A stretch of 8,609 bases of DNA from positions 1 through 8,609 of the forward strand of contig JAPPOW010000025.1 in the NCBI GenBank assembly GCA_028817775.1. Reading direction: 5' to 3'. Of the stretch, positions 6,980 through 8,609 are shown one piece after another (positions within the stretch are counted from its first letter, which is position 1; every line of letters starts with the position of its first letter). Below the pieces are notes generated by a model, which was given only the letters and a program-made list of their open reading frames with translations, ran no database searches and was not told the origin of the DNA. The translations under genes and the position numbers were made by a program. Source of the DNA: Candidatus Melainabacteria bacterium (GTDB lineage Bacteria; Cyanobacteriota; Vampirovibrionia; LMEP-6097).

Positions 6980-7232
6980 ATTCTTGTCTTGTTGATTCTC
7001 CTTGGAGTAAATTTTTGAAGTCGAGTCGATTACGGTAGCGTTTGTGTTTTGCTAGTTTATCGATACATGGCTTTGTTTCACAAACGTAGAATGATCTTCC
7101 AAAATCTTTGCTTCTTGGTTTCACTTTGTACTCGCCGGTTTTGTGATCAATCAAAATTCGTAGAAAATTGCTACGGTTCTGCTTAAGCCCACAGGCGACA
7201 CATTTGCGAACTAATTGTTTTGCTGCCTCCAT
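6957..7232 (-). CDS. ylxR: YlxR family RNA-binding protein (DUF448)
   Basis: Small basic protein of the YlxR family, found between nusA and infB in many bacteria. It is thought to bind nucleic acid; roles in transcription regulation and RNase P interaction have been described for homologues. The family signature is present: RKCVACG near the N-terminus, then FGRSFYVC..KPC, then LAKHKRYRNRL. Four cysteines are arranged as two pairs (CVAC and CETKPC). I chose the ATG at 7232, one base after the nusA stop, giving 91 residues. An in-frame GTG at 7244, which would overlap nusA by 11 bp, would give 95 residues. Neither start has a clear Shine-Dalgarno sequence, so coupling to nusA translation is likely. 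The 3' end overlaps infB by 23 bp and the stop is TAG. Confidence 0.93.
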   Translation of the reverse strand: MEAAKQLVRKCVACGLKQNRSNFLRILIDHKTGEYKVKPRSKDFGRSFYVCETKPCIDKLAKHKRYRNRLDFKNLLQGESTRQEYDNSRQN

Positions 7233-7233
7233 T

Positions 7234-8463
7234 TTATTCAGCACTAGCTTCTGCTACTGCTTCTTCTTTTGTTTCTAAATCGACCGATTCTTCTTCAAAA
7301 TCTTCTTCTTCAAGGTTTTCATCAGCATCAGATTCTTCGTCAGAAACTGCCGAACCTGCTAATTCCTTGATATCAATTTTCCAGCCAGTAAGCTTCGCTG
7401 CAAGTCTTACATTCTGACCACCTCTTCCGATAGCCAAAGAAAGTTGATCAGCAGCCACTGTAACTTCAGCGCGCTTACCTTCTTCGTCATCAAAGAGAGC
7501 CACAGTAAGGATCTCAGCTGGACTAAGTGCATTGGAAATATAGTCAACTGGATCATCTGAGAAACGAACTATATCAATCTTCTCATTACGTAATTCAGAA
7601 AGTACGTTCTGAATACGTGAACCACGAGCACCAATACAAGCGCCCACAGGATCGATATCATCACTTGTAGACATCACTGCAATTTTGGTTCTTTGACCAG
7701 CCTCACGAGCAATTGATCTAATCTCAACGGTGTGGTCTTCAATCTCAGGAACTTCAATCTCAAACAATTCTTTGACCAAGTCTTCATGAGTATGAGAAGC
7801 GATGATCATCGGTACACGTCTATCCTCGCGATACTCAAGGATGAATACACGGATACGGTTACCAACCTTGTAGTTCTCTCTCGGAAGCTGGAATTTCATA
7901 GGGATATGAACGTCAAAGTTACCAAGATCTACAACCACATTAGGTTGCCCTCTAATTGTGTACTCAATACGTTTGATAGTACCAGCGATAGTGCTGTGTT
8001 TCTTAGATTCAAATTCATCTTTGAGGTTAAGTTTCTCAGCCTCACGAATTCTTTGAGTCATAATCTGCTTTGCTGTTGAAGCTGCAATACGTCCAAATTC
8101 TGCAAAATCATCTGGAGTTACATCAAGCTCAAGAATCTCACCTTCAACAACGTCAGGGATATACTCAAGTGCTTCAGCCAATGCAATCTCACGCACTTCA
8201 TCAGTTACGTTTTGCACTACTGTCTTCGGAACAAAGATTCCGAGTTCGCCGGCTTCCTCATCATGTTGCACATTGATTGAGTCTGTCGGCAATAATTTCA
8301 TCTTCTTGCGGTAAGCTCCTGCTATCGCATCACATACGGCACGAATAAAAGTATCTCTAGGGATATTTTTTAGTTTTTCGATTTCTTCAGCTGCTTCAAC
8401 CAGCTTAGTTCCAACTTTGTACATTATGGTCCTCTCAGTCCCTTTTAGCAAAAAAGCAGGCAT
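7234..8463 (-). CDS. nusA: Transcription termination/antitermination factor NusA
   Basis: RNA polymerase-associated factor that controls pausing, termination and antitermination. Domain order is complete: polymerase-binding N-terminal domain (about 14-145), S1 domain (about 155-225), KH1 (about 248-310, with DPVGACIGARGSRI) and KH2 (about 315-366, with LAIGRGGQNVRLAAKLTGW). The last 40 residues (370-409) are a very acidic tail in place of the repeated acidic domains found in some Proteobacteria. Two starts are both well supported. The ATG at 8463 has AAGGAG 7 bases upstream. A second in-frame ATG at 8424 (MYKVGTKLVEAAEEIEK) has GAGAGG 6 bases upstream and aligns better with the usual NusA N-terminus. 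The upstream start adds 13 residues. It is the first gene of nusA-ylxR-infB here; rimP is not found upstream within the window. Confidence 0.97.
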   Translation of the reverse strand: MPAFLLKGTERTIMYKVGTKLVEAAEEIEKLKNIPRDTFIRAVCDAIAGAYRKKMKLLPTDSINVQHDEEAGELGIFVPKTVVQNVTDEVREIALAEALEYIPDVVEGEILELDVTPDDFAEFGRIAASTAKQIMTQRIREAEKLNLKDEFESKKHSTIAGTIKRIEYTIRGQPNVVVDLGNFDVHIPMKFQLPRENYKVGNRIRVFILEYREDRRVPMIIASHTHEDLVKELFEIEVPEIEDHTVEIRSIAREAGQRTKIAVMSTSDDIDPVGACIGARGSRIQNVLSELRNEKIDIVRFSDDPVDYISNALSPAEILTVALFDDEEGKRAEVTVAADQLSLAIGRGGQNVRLAAKLTGWKIDIKELAGSAVSDEESDADENLEEEDFEEESVDLETKEEAVAEASAE

Positions 8464-8470
8464 TGGCCCG

Positions 8471-8476
8471 CTCCTT
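8471..8476 (-). promoter_or_regulatory. Strong Shine-Dalgarno sequence for the upstream nusA start
   Basis: AAGGAG on the minus strand, 7 bases before the ATG at 8463. It supports the longer NusA form. A second purine-rich site, GAGAGG (8431-8436), sits 6 bases before the ATG at 8424, so both starts could be used. Confidence 0.6.
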
Positions 8477-8499
8477 CAAGGAAATTTGGTTACCTGATA

Positions 8500-8505
8500 A
8501 TTATA
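8500..8505 (-). promoter_or_regulatory. Putative -10 box of the nusA-ylxR-infB promoter
   Basis: A perfect TATAAT on the minus strand preceded by GGGG. Transcription would start near 8492, leaving a short leader of about 30 bases that contains the AAGGAG site. The -35 position (GGTGTA at 17-bp spacing) fits the consensus poorly and lies within the left arm of an inverted repeat, so an activator may be involved. Confidence 0.5.
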
Positions 8506-8517
8506 CCCCACCGGTTA

Positions 8518-8597
8518 GTATATACACCTTGGACATTTATAAAATCTACATACTTGGGCTAACCAGTAATACGCAGAAATGTCCAATGTCCATATAC
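8518..8597. repeat. Imperfect 21-bp inverted repeat upstream of nusA
   Basis: The arm at 8518-8538 (GTATAT, five bases, TTGGACATTT) matches the reverse complement of 8577-8597 at 18 of 21 positions, including a perfect 10-bp core. The arms are 38 bp apart. The right arm also contains a tandem ATGTCCA (8579-8592). The left arm covers the -35 region of the nusA promoter. No T-run follows either arm, so a simple terminator is unlikely. It could be an operator pair or the ends of a tiny repeat element. Confidence 0.5.
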
Positions 8598-8609
8598 GAC
8601 CCTAATCTC

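Noticed and set aside
7732..8276. Plus-strand frames opposite nusA
   Set aside because: They are antisense to the conserved NusA S1 and N-terminal domains, with no start signals or known motifs.
1..8609. CRISPR array, attachment site or phage genes
   Set aside because: No regularly spaced direct repeats, integrase or phage-type genes were seen.

Overview
The window looks like chromosomal DNA of a low-GC (about 40% by eye) bacterium using the standard genetic code. The core of it is a nusA-ylxR-infB transcription/translation operon on the minus strand (8463 to 4484). That gene order is widespread in bacteria, including Cyanobacteria and their non-photosynthetic relatives. A Melainabacteria/Vampirovibrionia-type host is my guess, not something the sequence proves.

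Left part (1-2951, plus strand): a 758-residue fused ABC exporter half-transporter (81-2357). It has an unrecognised helical N-terminal extension of about 150 residues and an acidic C-terminal tail. It is followed after 27 bp by a 188-residue protein (2385-2951) that I do not recognise; its strand pattern resembles a degenerate response-regulator receiver fold interrupted by a very basic segment. The ABC gene has no ATG and no good ribosome binding site at its start. Its frame continues upstream to an in-frame TGA at 36-38, so its 5' end is uncertain.

Middle (2948-4483): a Fic-family AMP transferase (minus strand, 4078 to 2948) with the full catalytic motif, an N-terminal inhibitory motif and a C-terminal winged-helix domain. 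Its stop codon overlaps that of the 188-residue gene by 2 bases, convergently. Its promoter carries a perfect 12-bp inverted repeat that looks like an operator. Between fic and infB lies about 400 bp without a credible gene. It contains a 202-bp element (4285-4486) bounded by 23-bp imperfect terminal inverted repeats with TA at both outer ends. I read it as a MITE-like element, and its right end supplies the infB stop codon.

Right part (4484-8609): infB, ylxR and nusA overlap or nearly abut, so they are surely co-transcribed and probably translationally coupled. A TATAAT box and a strong Shine-Dalgarno sequence lie just upstream of nusA, so transcription can start there; rimP, often first in this operon, is not in the window. 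An 80-bp imperfect inverted repeat covers the -35 region of this promoter.

The housekeeping operon is ordinary. The items most worth a second look are the MITE-like element at the end of infB, the Fic operator, the ABC/188-residue pair with its uncertain 5' end, and the inverted repeat in front of nusA.
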